The position numbers and the translations under genes were made by a program. Source: an uncultured bacterium (lineage in GTDB: Bacteria > Actinomycetota > Coriobacteriia > Coriobacteriales > Coriobacteriaceae). Taken from it: a stretch of DNA of 25,511 nucleotides. The DNA lies in assembly GCA_958349055.1 (NCBI GenBank), contig CATWBO010000036.1, forward strand, positions 1 through 25,511, written 5' to 3'. Below the pieces are notes generated by a model. That model did not search any database. It was given only the letters and a program-made list of their open reading frames with translations, and was not told the origin of the DNA. This document shows positions 6,492 through 14,536 of the stretch, piece by piece. Within the stretch, counting starts at the first letter, position 1; each line of letters opens with the position of its first letter.

Positions 6492-7130
6492 GTGATCTGG
6501 TTTACCAGCGATACTCACTTTGGGCACGAGAACATGCTGCGGCTTAGCGATAGGCCTTGGTCGACTGTTGCGCAGATGAACGACGCCATGGTCGCCAACA
6601 TTAATAGCAGGGTAGCTGTGGATGACGAGCTCTACATCTTGGGCGACTTTAGCTTTAAGATGACGGTCCAAGATGCCTACGAGCTGCGCAAAAGCATTGT
6701 CTGCAAGCGTGTCCATCTGCTGCCCGGCAACCACGACAAAGACTGGACGCAGCCTGCGGTGGCGGATGCTTTTATCGTCGAGGCGCCCATTTGCGTGCTC
6801 AAGATCGACCGCCAAAAAATCGTACTGAGCCACTATCCCATGACCGACTGGCAGGGCATGTCGCACGGCAGCTGGCATTTGCACGGGCATATCCACAGCT
6901 GTGGCGGCGCGTATAACAAGTTCAACCTTCGGCAGGGGCTGCTGCGCTATGACGTGGGCGTGGACGCTAACAGCTACGCCCCGGTAAGTTTGGATGAGCT
7001 CAAGTTATGGTTTGCGCAGGTAGACGAGCCGGTGTGTTGCGTTAAGTGGCCGTGGTGGGTCAACGCCACGGACGATGAACAGGTCGAGCGCGATCTCGAA
7101 GCCTATAAGAAGGAAGTGGTAATCCGATGA
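6492..7130 (+). CDS. metallophosphoesterase (second of three, distinct subfamily)
   Basis: A 212-aa enzyme starting at GTG 6492, with AGGAGG at 6482-6487 overlapping the previous stop. Metal-binding motifs: SDTHFGHEN (D7, H9), LGDFSF, PGNHDKD, LSHYP and LHGHIHS. DTHFGHEN at the N-terminus marks the short phosphoesterase subfamily often annotated as phosphohydrolase/phosphoesterase, different from its two neighbours. The C-terminal ~40 residues (WFAQVDEPVCCVKWPWWVNATDDEQVERDLEAYKKEV) are an acidic tail unlike the other two. Its stop overlaps the next start as ATGA, so all three genes are translationally coupled. Confidence 0.85.
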   Translation: MIWFTSDTHFGHENMLRLSDRPWSTVAQMNDAMVANINSRVAVDDELYILGDFSFKMTVQDAYELRKSIVCKRVHLLPGNHDKDWTQPAVADAFIVEAPICVLKIDRQKIVLSHYPMTDWQGMSHGSWHLHGHIHSCGGAYNKFNLRQGLLRYDVGVDANSYAPVSLDELKLWFAQVDEPVCCVKWPWWVNATDDEQVERDLEAYKKEVVIR

Positions 7131-7852
7131 CGGTCTATGTGACGGGCGATATTCACGGCGGTCTCGACATGCAAAAGCTGCGCGATTGGGAGCTTGGGGA
7201 TAGACTGACGAGCGACGACTATCTGATTGTCGCGGGCGACTTTGGCTTTCCGTGGGATTTCTCTGCCGAGGAATGTGTCGACATCGCTTGGTTGGAGTCG
7301 CGCCTCTATACCGTGCTGTTCGTCGACGGCAACCACGAGCGTTTTGACCATTGGGCAGAGCGCCCCATGGAGTTGTGGCACGGTGGGCTGACGCAGCGCC
7401 TGTCGGATACCTCCCCCATACGGCGCCTGGCGCGCGGCGAGGTTTTTGAGCTCGACGGCCCAACGGTCTTTACCATGGGCGGCGCCACGAGCGTGGACAA
7501 GGAATACCGCATTCCGTATTCCAGCTGGTGGCCGCAGGAGTTGCCGGACGAGCGCAACTTTGAGGAGGCTCGGACAAAGCTCGACAGCGTGGGCTGGAAG
7601 GTCGACTACGTGGTCACCCACACCTGCTCTACGCGCATGCTTTCGCCCACGCTCTATCCGGCGCCCGGCTGGAATTGCCCCGCCGTCGATCGACTTACGG
7701 CATTTTTCGATGAGCTGGAGGACCGCTTGGGCTACAAGCGCTGGTACTACGGGCATTTTCATCGGGACGCCAACCCAGCCGAGCGCCACACCGTGCTCTA
7801 CGACTGCATCGTTCGCCTGGGCGACGAGCTTATGCCCTGGGATGTTGCGTAG
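7127..7852 (+). CDS. calcineurin-like metallophosphoesterase (third of three)
   Basis: A 241-aa enzyme starting at ATG 7127 in an ATGA overlap with the preceding gene. Motifs are GDIHG (D8, H10), AGDFGF, DGNHER, VVTHTCS and GHFH. It is a diverged paralogue of the first enzyme: compare RGEVFELDGPTVFTMGG and DSVGWKVDYVVTHTCS with the equivalents there. The segment after the TH motif (STRMLSPTLYPAPGWNCPAVDRLTAFFDEL) differs most and probably shapes substrate choice. It ends 15 bp from the convergent gluQRS stop with no obvious terminator in the gap. Confidence 0.85.
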   Translation: MTVYVTGDIHGGLDMQKLRDWELGDRLTSDDYLIVAGDFGFPWDFSAEECVDIAWLESRLYTVLFVDGNHERFDHWAERPMELWHGGLTQRLSDTSPIRRLARGEVFELDGPTVFTMGGATSVDKEYRIPYSSWWPQELPDERNFEEARTKLDSVGWKVDYVVTHTCSTRMLSPTLYPAPGWNCPAVDRLTAFFDELEDRLGYKRWYYGHFHRDANPAERHTVLYDCIVRLGDELMPWDVA

Positions 7853-7867
7853 CGGCGATGCGTTTGG

Positions 7868-8878
7868 CTACTCGACCGTTACAGTGATGTTCTCCCGATG
7901 CGCGCGGATAACATCCCAGCTAAAGTGCTCGACCAGCTGCTCGGCAGAGCGTGGTGTGGTGTCCGGCGCGATGCCCGTTTGTCCGGCGAGCCATCCCAGC
8001 AGTGCCTCGGGTGCGCCAAAGCGGGCGCGTAGTTCGCCCAGGTCCAGATCGCGGTCGCGCTTGGAAAGGCGGCGGCCATCCGGCGATATGATCAGCGGAA
8101 CGTGCGCGTAGCGCGGCGTGGGAAGTCCCAGCAGATGCTGCAGGTAGATTTGGCGGGGCGTGGAGCCCAACAAGTCGCATCCGCGCACGACCTCGGTGAC
8201 GCCCATGGCGGCGTCGTCGACCACCACGGCTAGCTGGTAGGCAAACACGCCGTCGCTGCGACGCACCAAAAAGTCGCCGCACTCGGTAGCGAGTGCCTCG
8301 CATTGGGCGCCGTACGTGCGGTCCACGAATTCGATCACGTCGTTTGCGAGGTCATCGACGGTGGGCACGCGCAGACGCGTGGCCGGGGCGCGCAGGGCGC
8401 TGCGGCGGGCGATTTCTTTGGCAGAAAGGTTTCGGCAGGCGCCGCGGTAGATGGGTGTGCCGTCGCTGGCATGCGGCGCGCTCGCGGCGTGGAGCTCGGC
8501 ACGCGTGCAAAAGCAGGGATAGGTGAGACCGGCGTCTTGCAGCTGGCGCAAGGCGCTCTCGTATAGGTCGAGGCGATCGTGCTGGTAGTAGGGGCCTTCG
8601 TTCCACTCGAGTCCCAGCCATGCCAGGTCGTCAATCAATTGGGCGGCAAGCTCGGGGCGCTTGCAGCGATCGTCCAGGTCCTCGATGCGCAGCACGATGC
8701 TGCCGCCCTGGCTGCGGGCCGAAAGCCACGCGCAAAGGCAGCTGAACACGTTGCCCAGGTGCATACGGCCCGATGGCGACGGGGCAAAGCGCCCCACGAC
8801 GGGTGCGGGAACGGAGACGGGCTGCGCCGTTGGCGCGTCCGCGGCGGGCGTTGCTATGTTGCGTGCTTTGATATCCAT
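7868..8878 (-). CDS. gluQRS: glutamyl-Q tRNA(Asp) synthetase
   Basis: A 336-aa class I synthetase-like protein without an anticodon-binding domain, the size expected of GluQRS, which loads glutamate onto queuosine in the anticodon of tRNA(Asp). The HIGH box is MHLG (39-42) after FAPSPSGR, the KMSKS box is RLSKR (270-274), and the zinc site is C122-x-C124...Y144-x3-C148, the arrangement diagnostic of GluQRS. RIEDLDDRC and the VVDDAAMGVTEVVRGCDLL region are also conserved. ATG 8878 is chosen because a TATACT box ends 7 nt upstream, predicting a leaderless mRNA; an upstream ATG at 8965 would span that promoter. An N-terminal extension of ~25 residues rich in Ala/Pro precedes the catalytic fold. 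A truncated GltX is unlikely given the zinc pattern. Confidence 0.88.
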   Translation of the reverse strand: MDIKARNIATPAADAPTAQPVSVPAPVVGRFAPSPSGRMHLGNVFSCLCAWLSARSQGGSIVLRIEDLDDRCKRPELAAQLIDDLAWLGLEWNEGPYYQHDRLDLYESALRQLQDAGLTYPCFCTRAELHAASAPHASDGTPIYRGACRNLSAKEIARRSALRAPATRLRVPTVDDLANDVIEFVDRTYGAQCEALATECGDFLVRRSDGVFAYQLAVVVDDAAMGVTEVVRGCDLLGSTPRQIYLQHLLGLPTPRYAHVPLIISPDGRRLSKRDRDLDLGELRARFGAPEALLGWLAGQTGIAPDTTPRSAEQLVEHFSWDVIRAHRENITVTVE

Positions 8879-8885
8879 GCGGACG

Positions 8886-8891
8886 AGTATA
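8886..8891 (-). promoter_or_regulatory. -10 box for a leaderless gluQRS transcript
   Basis: On the minus strand TATACT is followed by CGTCCGC and then the gluQRS ATG. This puts the expected transcription start on or next to the A of the start codon, and no Shine-Dalgarno is present. No good -35 is visible at 16-18 nt (the area is G+C-rich), so the call rests on the -10 and its spacing. Confidence 0.5.
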
Positions 8892-9239
8892 GCGCGGGGT
8901 GAGGTGGGGGAGGCGTCGTCGATGCTCGCAAGTTGCCGAGGCCGCGTGTTGTGCTCGACGGGCACCGACTCAACATCTCGATTACCGCCCGCAAGCTTAG
9001 CCCCTTCAACCCCTCAAACGACAGAAACCCCGGCAGCTCTTCGCAACTGCCGGGGTCTCCGCGGAAAAGGGGGACATTATCCTCGAGCGAACGGGAAAGG
9101 GGCAACCGTTTTCGCTCAACTGCTTTATGCCCCTTGCCCGCCGGCTCAATCAGCGCGTGTCGCAGCAACACAAAGCCACTACACCTGTGACGGAGCTGTG
9201 AAGTGGTATCTATCGTTGGTGCAGGCCATGCCAAAGAGT
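8892..9239. other. intergenic stretch with hairpins, no gene
   Basis: No supported coding sequence. ACCCCGGCAG (9027-9036) and CTGCCGGGGT (9047-9056) form a perfect 10-bp stem with a 10-nt loop but no U-tract on the plus strand; on the minus strand a short T-rich run follows. Further right, GAGCGAACGG (9085-9094) can pair with 9106-9117 with a bulge, while GGGAAAGGGGCA (9093-9104) can instead pair with 9128-9139 (11 of 12), giving two competing folds. Function unknown. Confidence 0.45.
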
Positions 9240-9281
9240 GTCCCTAATGACTAGTCATTTAAGAACGTCCCCAATGACTAG
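9240..9281 (-). repeat. left copy of an inverted flanking repeat around the DUF2207 gene
   Basis: A 42-bp unit containing the 14-bp palindrome AATGACTAGTCATT (9246-9259) and a further AATGACTAG (9273-9281). Its reverse complement matches 11714-11755 at about 34 of 42 positions. The GGGGAC...TTAAATGAC core resembles short dispersed intergenic repeats; no transposase is present. Confidence 0.6.
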
Positions 9282-9401
9282 CTGTTGGCGGCGGGCGTGA
9301 CTTTCATCCCGTTTGGCGTTCCGGTCGCCTAGATATTCGTCATGTGCGTTCGCAAACGTGGGACAATGACGCTGTTGGTATCACAGAAAAAGGATGTGCC
9401 T

Positions 9402-11345
9402 ATGAACGCCCCCGTTGCCAAGACCTGTCGGCAGCGCCGCCTATTCGCGCGATTCGCTTCCGTCTGCGCGCTCGCCGCGCTTGCGTTGTTGCTGCTGCCT
9501 GCCGCCGCGCACGCCGACGGCTACTCCATGAGCCAAACCCACATCGGCGCCACGGTCGAGGCCGATGGCTCGCTGACCGTTGTCGAGAGACGCCAGTTTG
9601 ATTTCGATGACGACATCAACGGCGTGTTTTGGGAGATCAATACGGGCTCCAACCAGCAGGGAGGCGCGGCGGGCGTCAATGTGCTGAGCGTCGAGGAAGA
9701 TGGCACCGCGTTTAACAGAGTCGATTATGCAAACAAGGGCGACAGCGGTGTCTATACGGTTGAGCAGTCCGACGGCGGCGTAAAGATCAAGGTTTTCAGC
9801 CCCCACGAGAGCGGCGACAGCGCGATTTATTACGTGAGCTACACCATGACCGGTGCGGTCATGAACTGGTCCGATACTGCCGAACTCTACTGGAAGTTTG
9901 TGGGCGACGGCTGGTCGGCGGATTCCGACGATGTTGAGATGGAAGTCCACTTCGCAAACGCTGCCGCGGGGACCCCGGCAACCAAGGGTGACAACTTCCG
10001 CGCGTGGGGCCACGGTCCGCTCACGGGCAACGTATCGCTCGACACGGACGAGCCCATGGTCACCTATACCATTCCGTGCGTGCACGAGGGTGAGTTTGCC
10101 GAGGCGCGCATCGCCTTCCCCAGCGACTGGGTGCCGCAGCTCGCCGCCTCAAGCGAGAAGCACATGCCGACAATCCTGAGCGAGGAGAAGGCGTGGGCCG
10201 ACGAAGCTAACGCCCGCCGCGCCCGCGCGCGCATGATTGCCAACGTGCTTGCCGTGGTGAGCGTTGTCGCGGCGGTGACCTTTACCGGCACAATCGTTGT
10301 GCTCAAGCTGCGCCGCCGCAAGCCCAAGCCGCTTTTCCAGGACGAATATTTTCGCGATGTGCCCTCGGCAGACCATCCTGCCGTGCTTTCGGCCCTCATG
10401 AGCTGGAACGAGGTGCCCGATCAGGCATATATCGCCACGCTCATGAAGCTCACTGACGACCGTGTGATCAAGCTGGAGCAGGCGACCGTGACCAAGGCCA
10501 AGAAGGGTCTGTTGGGGCGTGAAAAAGAAGAACAGACGTATCGCGTGACGGTGAGTAAAGCGGGTTGGAAGTCGGCCAAGGGCATTGACCGCACGGTGCT
10601 CAAGGTCTTCTTTGCCGGCGCTAAGCCCGACGAGAACGGTGATCGCTCGCGCACGTTTGACGAGCTGCGGCGCTACGTCAAGCAGCACGCCACACCCGTG
10701 GACGACAAACTCGAGGACTATCAGAACACCGTTAAGGGCAAGCTGGCCGATAGCGAGTACGTTGCCTCGGACGGCATCGTTGCAATGGTGTTTTGCCTGG
10801 TTCTTGGTATTCTGATCGCCTTTGTTCCCGTGGGATCCATCTTCTTTACCGACGGCGCGCAGGCGAACATTATCGCCGCGGTTATCTCGGTGCCGATTGT
10901 GCTGGTGGGTATTGGCGTGGGCCTTACGTTTCGCCGCTTTACGCCGGAGGGCGCCGAGGTGGCGGCTCGCTGCAAGGCGCTCAAGCATTGGCTCGAGGAT
11001 TTCACGCGCCTCAAGGAGGCCGTCCCGGGCGATCTGGTGCTGTGGAACAAGCTACTGGTAATGGGCGCAGCGCTGGGCGTTTCCAAGGAAGTATTGCGCC
11101 AGCTTGCCGAGGCTGTTCCGCCCGAGGTGCGCGAGGCCGACGGCTTCTACGACAATTACCCCTGCTACTGGTGGTACTACCATCATTACGGTACCGAGTC
11201 GCCGATGGATTTGTTCGACGGCGTGTATCACGAGAGCATTCGTGAGCTCGCGTCGAGCTCCGACAGTTCGAGCGGCGGCGGAGGCGGCGGCTTCTCGGGC
11301 GGCGGCGGTGGTGGCGTCGGCGGAGGCGGCGGCGGAACGTTCTAG
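9402..11345 (+). CDS. exported DUF2207-family membrane protein with Gly-rich tail
   Basis: A 647-aa protein. ATG 9402 follows AAAAAGGA at 9386-9393; an in-frame ATG at 9342, 6 nt after a TAGATA box, would add 20 residues and cannot be excluded. Residues 1-38 are a signal peptide (Arg-rich start, a CALAALALLLL core, AHA cleavage site). The extracytoplasmic domain (~40-275) contains the DUF2207 signature region ADGSLTVVERRQFDFDDDINGVFWEI. TM segments lie at ~278-303, ~458-480 and ~488-510. The cytoplasmic part between them is charged. The C-terminus is Ser/Gly-rich, ending in three runs of six Gly split by FS, V and T, then F. Family function is unknown. Related repeats in inverted orientation flank the gene, hinting at past mobility. 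Confidence 0.85.
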   Translation: MNAPVAKTCRQRRLFARFASVCALAALALLLLPAAAHADGYSMSQTHIGATVEADGSLTVVERRQFDFDDDINGVFWEINTGSNQQGGAAGVNVLSVEEDGTAFNRVDYANKGDSGVYTVEQSDGGVKIKVFSPHESGDSAIYYVSYTMTGAVMNWSDTAELYWKFVGDGWSADSDDVEMEVHFANAAAGTPATKGDNFRAWGHGPLTGNVSLDTDEPMVTYTIPCVHEGEFAEARIAFPSDWVPQLAASSEKHMPTILSEEKAWADEANARRARARMIANVLAVVSVVAAVTFTGTIVVLKLRRRKPKPLFQDEYFRDVPSADHPAVLSALMSWNEVPDQAYIATLMKLTDDRVIKLEQATVTKAKKGLLGREKEEQTYRVTVSKAGWKSAKGIDRTVLKVFFAGAKPDENGDRSRTFDELRRYVKQHATPVDDKLEDYQNTVKGKLADSEYVASDGIVAMVFCLVLGILIAFVPVGSIFFTDGAQANIIAAVISVPIVLVGIGVGLTFRRFTPEGAEVAARCKALKHWLEDFTRLKEAVPGDLVLWNKLLVMGAALGVSKEVLRQLAEAVPPEVREADGFYDNYPCYWWYYHHYGTESPMDLFDGVYHESIRELASSSDSSSGGGGGGFSGGGGGGVGGGGGGTF

Positions 11346-11448
11346 CGAGCGCTTGCTTTGGGGTGGACCTTTCTGGGCGGTTGCCAGGGAAGATCCATCC
11401 CATTTTTGTGCATCGAAACGGGCCATACTTTCCGCTGCGGACCTTCGC

Positions 11449-11698
11449 GCAAGGGGTGGTGGACAAAAAATGGCAAATATGAGTACTGTTGCCGAAATAG
11501 TTGCATTAATTTTTGTTCATTTATTGGCTTCTAATGAGAGTATTTCTCGTTAAGAGCCAATTTTATCGAACATTTGGGGAGATACGTCAGCTCGCCCGGC
11601 TGACCGCCGTGTCTAAAAGCCTCAAAAATGCCCCGAATCGCTGTTACTAAAAAGGTAACAGTACTCAAATTTGATGTTTTTTGACCACAGCCATTTGC
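11449..11698. repeat. ~250-bp A+T-rich foldback element
   Basis: The arms 11460-11493 and 11654-11687 are reverse complements at 28 of 34 positions, and weaker pairing extends the match to 11449 and 11698. Within the loop a second long hairpin forms around TTGGCT (~11525) and AGCCAA (~11553), with AATGAGA and TCTCGTT in its stem. CTGTTAC (11641-11647) can pair with GTAACAG (11655-11661), competing with the outer arm, which also carries ACTGTTGCC (11485-11493). The element is much richer in A+T than its neighbours. It sits between two convergent genes and has no convincing reading frame. It could be a MITE-like repeat, a structured RNA or a transcription barrier. Confidence 0.65.
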
Positions 11699-11713
11699 AG
11701 ACCCCCCCCTAGG

Positions 11714-11785
11714 CTACTCATTGGGGACAGACTTAAATGACCAGTCGTTGGGGATCAGTCATTTGGGACAGACTTAAATGACTAG
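11714..11785 (+). repeat. right copy of the inverted flanking repeat, itself a direct duplication
   Basis: 11714-11755 matches the reverse complement of 9240-9281. A second partial unit follows: GGGACAGACTTAAATGAC occurs at 11724-11741 and again at 11765-11782, a 41-bp period. A run of eight C lies just upstream (11702-11709). The two flanks place the DUF2207 gene and the A+T-rich element inside a ~2.5-kb segment with inverted ends. Confidence 0.6.
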
Positions 11786-11800
11786 GTGTGGCTGCTGAGG

Positions 11801-12442
11801 CTAGGCCGTTAGGTCGAGCTCATAGAGGAAGCTTTCGCGCGGCATGGCGTGGCGGCGTTCCTCGCGGTTGGCGCGGTGCGTGGCGGTGCGCTTAAAGCCG
11901 TGCAGCTCGTAGAACTTCCACGAGCAGTTGGAGTCGGTGTACAGGTGTGCCCTTGTCGCCCCGTGCGAGGAAAGGTACGAGACCGCGGCATCGAGCAACA
12001 CCGAGCCTACGCCCAGGCCATGGACGTCGCGATCCACGGCAAGCAGCGTGACCTCGTTGTCATGCGGCAGTGGGCTTTTCTCGAGCAGGCGGTTGTTGGT
12101 TCGGATGGTTGTGCGCACAAACGAGAGATACTCGGCGCACGACTCGGGTTCTAGCTCGCGCATCTGCGACAGCAATGTGCGTTCGGTATCCATCCAATGC
12201 TCGTTGATAGTGACGCCGGAGCTCTGTCCTGCACGCGCAAGCGCAATGCCGAGCGCCTCGCCGTCTATAACTGCAACCTGCGAAAACGTTGAGGAAGAAA
12301 GGTAATAGGCGAGGTCGCACGCGGCTTCGAGGCGGTTGTACTCATCGTTATCCGAGTTGTTGTGCCAAAGCTGCTGCAGAATCAGCGCGATGGCGTCGAA
12401 ATCTTCGGTATCAAACGGTCGGTAGAGAACCCGCGAGACCAT
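11801..12442 (-). CDS. GNAT-family N-acetyltransferase
   Basis: A 213-aa protein starting at ATG 12442 after AGAGG with 4-nt spacing. The C-terminal half has the GNAT acetyl-CoA site: LLAVDRDVHGLGVGSVLLDAAVSYL (motif A, with the H-G-L-G-V-G-S pyrophosphate loop) and YTDSNCSWKFYELHGFKR (motif B). The N-terminal ~110 residues contain an acidic helix and an LWHNNSDNDEYNRLEAACDLA segment that is longer than in minimal GNATs and probably forms the acceptor site. The acceptor (amine, protein or small molecule) is unknown. It is convergent with the DUF2207 gene and divergent from purH. Confidence 0.85.
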   Translation of the reverse strand: MVSRVLYRPFDTEDFDAIALILQQLWHNNSDNDEYNRLEAACDLAYYLSSSTFSQVAVIDGEALGIALARAGQSSGVTINEHWMDTERTLLSQMRELEPESCAEYLSFVRTTIRTNNRLLEKSPLPHDNEVTLLAVDRDVHGLGVGSVLLDAAVSYLSSHGATRAHLYTDSNCSWKFYELHGFKRTATHRANREERRHAMPRESFLYELDLTA

Positions 12443-12623
12443 GGTGCCTCTTTCTTTTGCGGATGCATATCGAGCACAGTTCTACCACGCCGTTGGCATC
12501 TAATTATGGTGCCCCTGTGTTCCATCAACTCACCGTGCCCAGTGGCACACCTGCAACCCCCGCTCGCGAGCTTTTTCTGCACATGCGACCGTTGCGGGGT
12601 GCATCGTCGCGCTCGATGCGCTA

Positions 12624-12645
12624 CATTGAATCAGTATTTTCAATG
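12624..12645. promoter_or_regulatory. inverted repeat in the purH upstream region
   Basis: CATTGAA (12624-12630) and TTCAATG (12639-12645) are exact reverse complements with an 8-bp A+T-rich spacer, in an otherwise G+C-rich leader about 75 bp before purH. Spacing and position suit an operator, or a promoter region with TACATT (12622-12627) as a possible -10. No purine riboswitch pattern is visible to me. Confidence 0.35.
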
Positions 12646-12719
12646 CCGCTGCGCGAGCGCTGCAGATCGACGTATCACCGACTCACAGAGCACGGCGGCG
12701 TACCAGACAGGAGGACTGC

Positions 12720-14327
12720 ATGGGATCTGATGTGAAGATCGCACGCGCGTTGATCTCGGTTACCGATAAGACGGGCGTCGTCGATTTCGCACGGACGCTG
12801 GTTGACGACTTTGGCGTCGAGATCATCTCTACGGGCGGCACGGCTCGTGCCATCGAGGACGCGGGCATTCCCGTAACCCCCATCGAGGAGTTCACGGGCT
12901 ATCCCGAGATGATGGACGGCCGCGTTAAGACCCTGCACCCCAAGGTCCACGGCGCGCTGCTGGCCCGTCGCGATTCCGAGCAGCACATGCAGGAGGCCGC
13001 TCAGCACGGCATTAAGCTGATCGACCTGGTCGTCGTCAACCTGTACGAGTTCGAGAAGACCGTCGCTAACCCCGAGGTCACCTTCGCGGATGCCATCGAG
13101 CACATCGACATCGGTGGCCCCTCCATGTTGCGCTCTGCCGCTAAGAACGCCGCGAGCGTTACCGTCATTTCCGACCCGGCCGACTACGACGCCGTCCTGG
13201 CCGAGATGCGCGAGACCGGCGGTTGCACCACGCTTTCCACCCGTCGTCGCCTGCAGGTGAAGGTCTACCAGACCACCGCCGCCTACGACACGGCTATCTC
13301 CCGCTGGCTTGCCGCCCAGGCAAGCGATGTGGCGGACACTTCCGCTAAGCTCGAGATCTCGCTGGAGAAGATCGACGACCTGCGCTATGGCGAGAACCCG
13401 CAGCAGAAGGCCACGGTCTATCGCTTTGCCGAGGGCTGCGAGAACACCGCGAGCTCGCAGTTCCCGCTTGTGGGTTCCGAGCAGATTCAGGGCAAGCCGC
13501 TCAGCTACAACAACTATCTGGATGCCGACGCCGCCTGGAACCTGGTCCGCGAGTTCGACGAGCCGGCCTGCGTGATCCTCAAGCACCAGAACCCCTGCGG
13601 TTCTGCCGTTGCCGAGGGTATCACGGCCGCCTACGACCGCGCCTTCGCCTGCGATCCCAAGAGCGCCTTTGGCGGCATTATCGCCTGCAACCGCGAGGTT
13701 CCCTATGAGCTGGTTGAGCACTTCGCCGATCAGAACAAGCAGTTCGTCGAGGTTATCATCGCCCCGAGCTACACCGCCGAGGCGCTCGAGCGCATGGCTA
13801 AGCGCCCCAACCTGCGCGTGCTGGCTACCGGCGGCGTGGACCACGGCGCTCAGGTGGAGCTGCGCTCCGTCGACGGCGGCATGCTGGTGCAGGAAGTCGA
13901 CCACGTAACCGAGGATCCCGCGACCTTTACGTTCCCCACCGACCGCAAGCCCACCGACGCCGAGATGGCTGAGCTCGAGTTTGCCTGGAAGGTCTGCAAG
14001 GGCGTCAAGTCCAACGCCATCCTGGTCTCCAAGGGTAAGTCCGGCATTGGCGTGGGCCCGGGTCAGCCCAACCGCGTTGACTCTGCTCTGCTTGCCTGCG
14101 AGCGCGCCGAGGACTTCTGCGAACGCGAGGGCGTGGAGAAGGGCGGCTTTGCCTGCGCAAGCGACGCGTTCTTCCCGTTCCGCGACAACGTCGACGTGCT
14201 TGCCGAGCATGGTGTGACCTGCATCATTCAGCCCGGCGGCTCCAAGCGCGACGACGAGAGCATTCAGGCCTGCAATGAGCACGGCATTGCGATGGTCTTC
14301 ACGGGGGCCAGGCATTTTAGGCACTAG
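12720..14327 (+). CDS. purH: bifunctional AICAR formyltransferase / IMP cyclohydrolase
   Basis: A 535-aa enzyme catalysing the last two steps of de novo IMP synthesis: formylation of AICAR by 10-formyl-THF, then ring closure. The N-terminal IMP cyclohydrolase domain (~1-195) has ALISVTDKTGVVDFA, STGGTARA, MMDGRVKTLHPKVHGALLARR and IDLVVVNLYEFEKT. The C-terminal formyltransferase domain has RYGENPQQKA, the catalytic CVILKHQNPCGSA, KSAFGGIIACNREV and SDAFFPFRDNVD, ending FTGARHFRH. Length and order match full-length PurH. AGGAGG (12709-12714) lies 5 nt before the ATG. It stands alone here rather than in a pur cluster. A long hairpin begins 4 nt after its stop codon. Confidence 0.97.
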   Translation: MGSDVKIARALISVTDKTGVVDFARTLVDDFGVEIISTGGTARAIEDAGIPVTPIEEFTGYPEMMDGRVKTLHPKVHGALLARRDSEQHMQEAAQHGIKLIDLVVVNLYEFEKTVANPEVTFADAIEHIDIGGPSMLRSAAKNAASVTVISDPADYDAVLAEMRETGGCTTLSTRRRLQVKVYQTTAAYDTAISRWLAAQASDVADTSAKLEISLEKIDDLRYGENPQQKATVYRFAEGCENTASSQFPLVGSEQIQGKPLSYNNYLDADAAWNLVREFDEPACVILKHQNPCGSAVAEGITAAYDRAFACDPKSAFGGIIACNREVPYELVEHFADQNKQFVEVIIAPSYTAEALERMAKRPNLRVLATGGVDHGAQVELRSVDGGMLVQEVDHVTEDPATFTFPTDRKPTDAEMAELEFAWKVCKGVKSNAILVSKGKSGIGVGPGQPNRVDSALLACERAEDFCEREGVEKGGFACASDAFFPFRDNVDVLAEHGVTCIIQPGGSKRDDESIQACNEHGIAMVFTGARHFRH

Positions 14328-14331
14328 AGGC

Positions 14332-14426
14332 TTTCCCAAGCACCCGACCTTGCCCCTCAAACCGTCGCTTGCGTACATTTAGTACGCGGCGCTCCTCTTT
14401 CGGGGCAATCTCGGGCACTTGGAAGA
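14332..14426 (+). repeat. long imperfect hairpin after purH
   Basis: Arms 14332-14356 and 14402-14426 pair at 19 of 25 positions, including blocks CCAAG, CCCGA and TTGCCCC. Nested in the 45-nt loop, GCGTAC (14371-14376) and GTACGC (14382-14387) form a perfect hairpin with loop ATTTA. It has no U-tract. The same two-tier architecture with different arm sequences follows pcrA. Confidence 0.7.
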
Positions 14427-14428
14427 CC

Positions 14429-14458
14429 CTTAATGGGATGTTGTTCTATCCCATTAAG
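14429..14458. repeat. perfect 11-bp stem-loop
   Basis: CTTAATGGGAT (14429-14439) and ATCCCATTAAG (14448-14458) are exact reverse complements with an 8-nt GTTGTTCT loop, 2 nt after the purH hairpin. No T-tract follows. It may be an operator or part of a composite transcript end. Confidence 0.6.
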
Positions 14459-14498
14459 CTGATCGGTCGCCTGACCATATCGTCAAAATAATCTCTGC

Positions 14499-14534
14499 AA
14501 AAGACGGTCGCTCCGTTTGGGGGGCCGTCTTTTT
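14499..14534 (+). terminator. rho-independent terminator between purH and the next gene
   Basis: AAAAGACGG (14499-14507) pairs with CCGTCTTTT (14525-14533), and the run of five T (14530-14534) continues the right arm. The stem can be extended by further G+C pairs. It lies immediately before the -10 box of the next gene, insulating that gene from purH transcription. Confidence 0.8.
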
Positions 14535-14536
14535 GG

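Noticed and set aside
7853..7867. Terminator between the third phosphoesterase and gluQRS
   Set aside because: The gap is only 15 bp and contains no stem with a T-tract; how these convergent transcripts end is not visible.
10149..10988. 279-codon minus-strand frame inside the DUF2207 gene
   Set aside because: Antisense shadow rich in His/Arg/Leu without motifs or a start site; the plus-strand frame has a signal peptide and TM segments.
12443..12719. Purine-type riboswitch upstream of purH
   Set aside because: I saw only short palindromes and one 7-bp inverted repeat; the conserved junction sequences of known purine or PRPP riboswitches were not apparent.
12675..14378. 567-codon open frame on the minus strand opposite purH
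   Set aside because: It is an antisense shadow of a G+C-rich gene: the composition is Gly/Leu/Val/Ala with no domain, and purH on the other strand is unmistakable.
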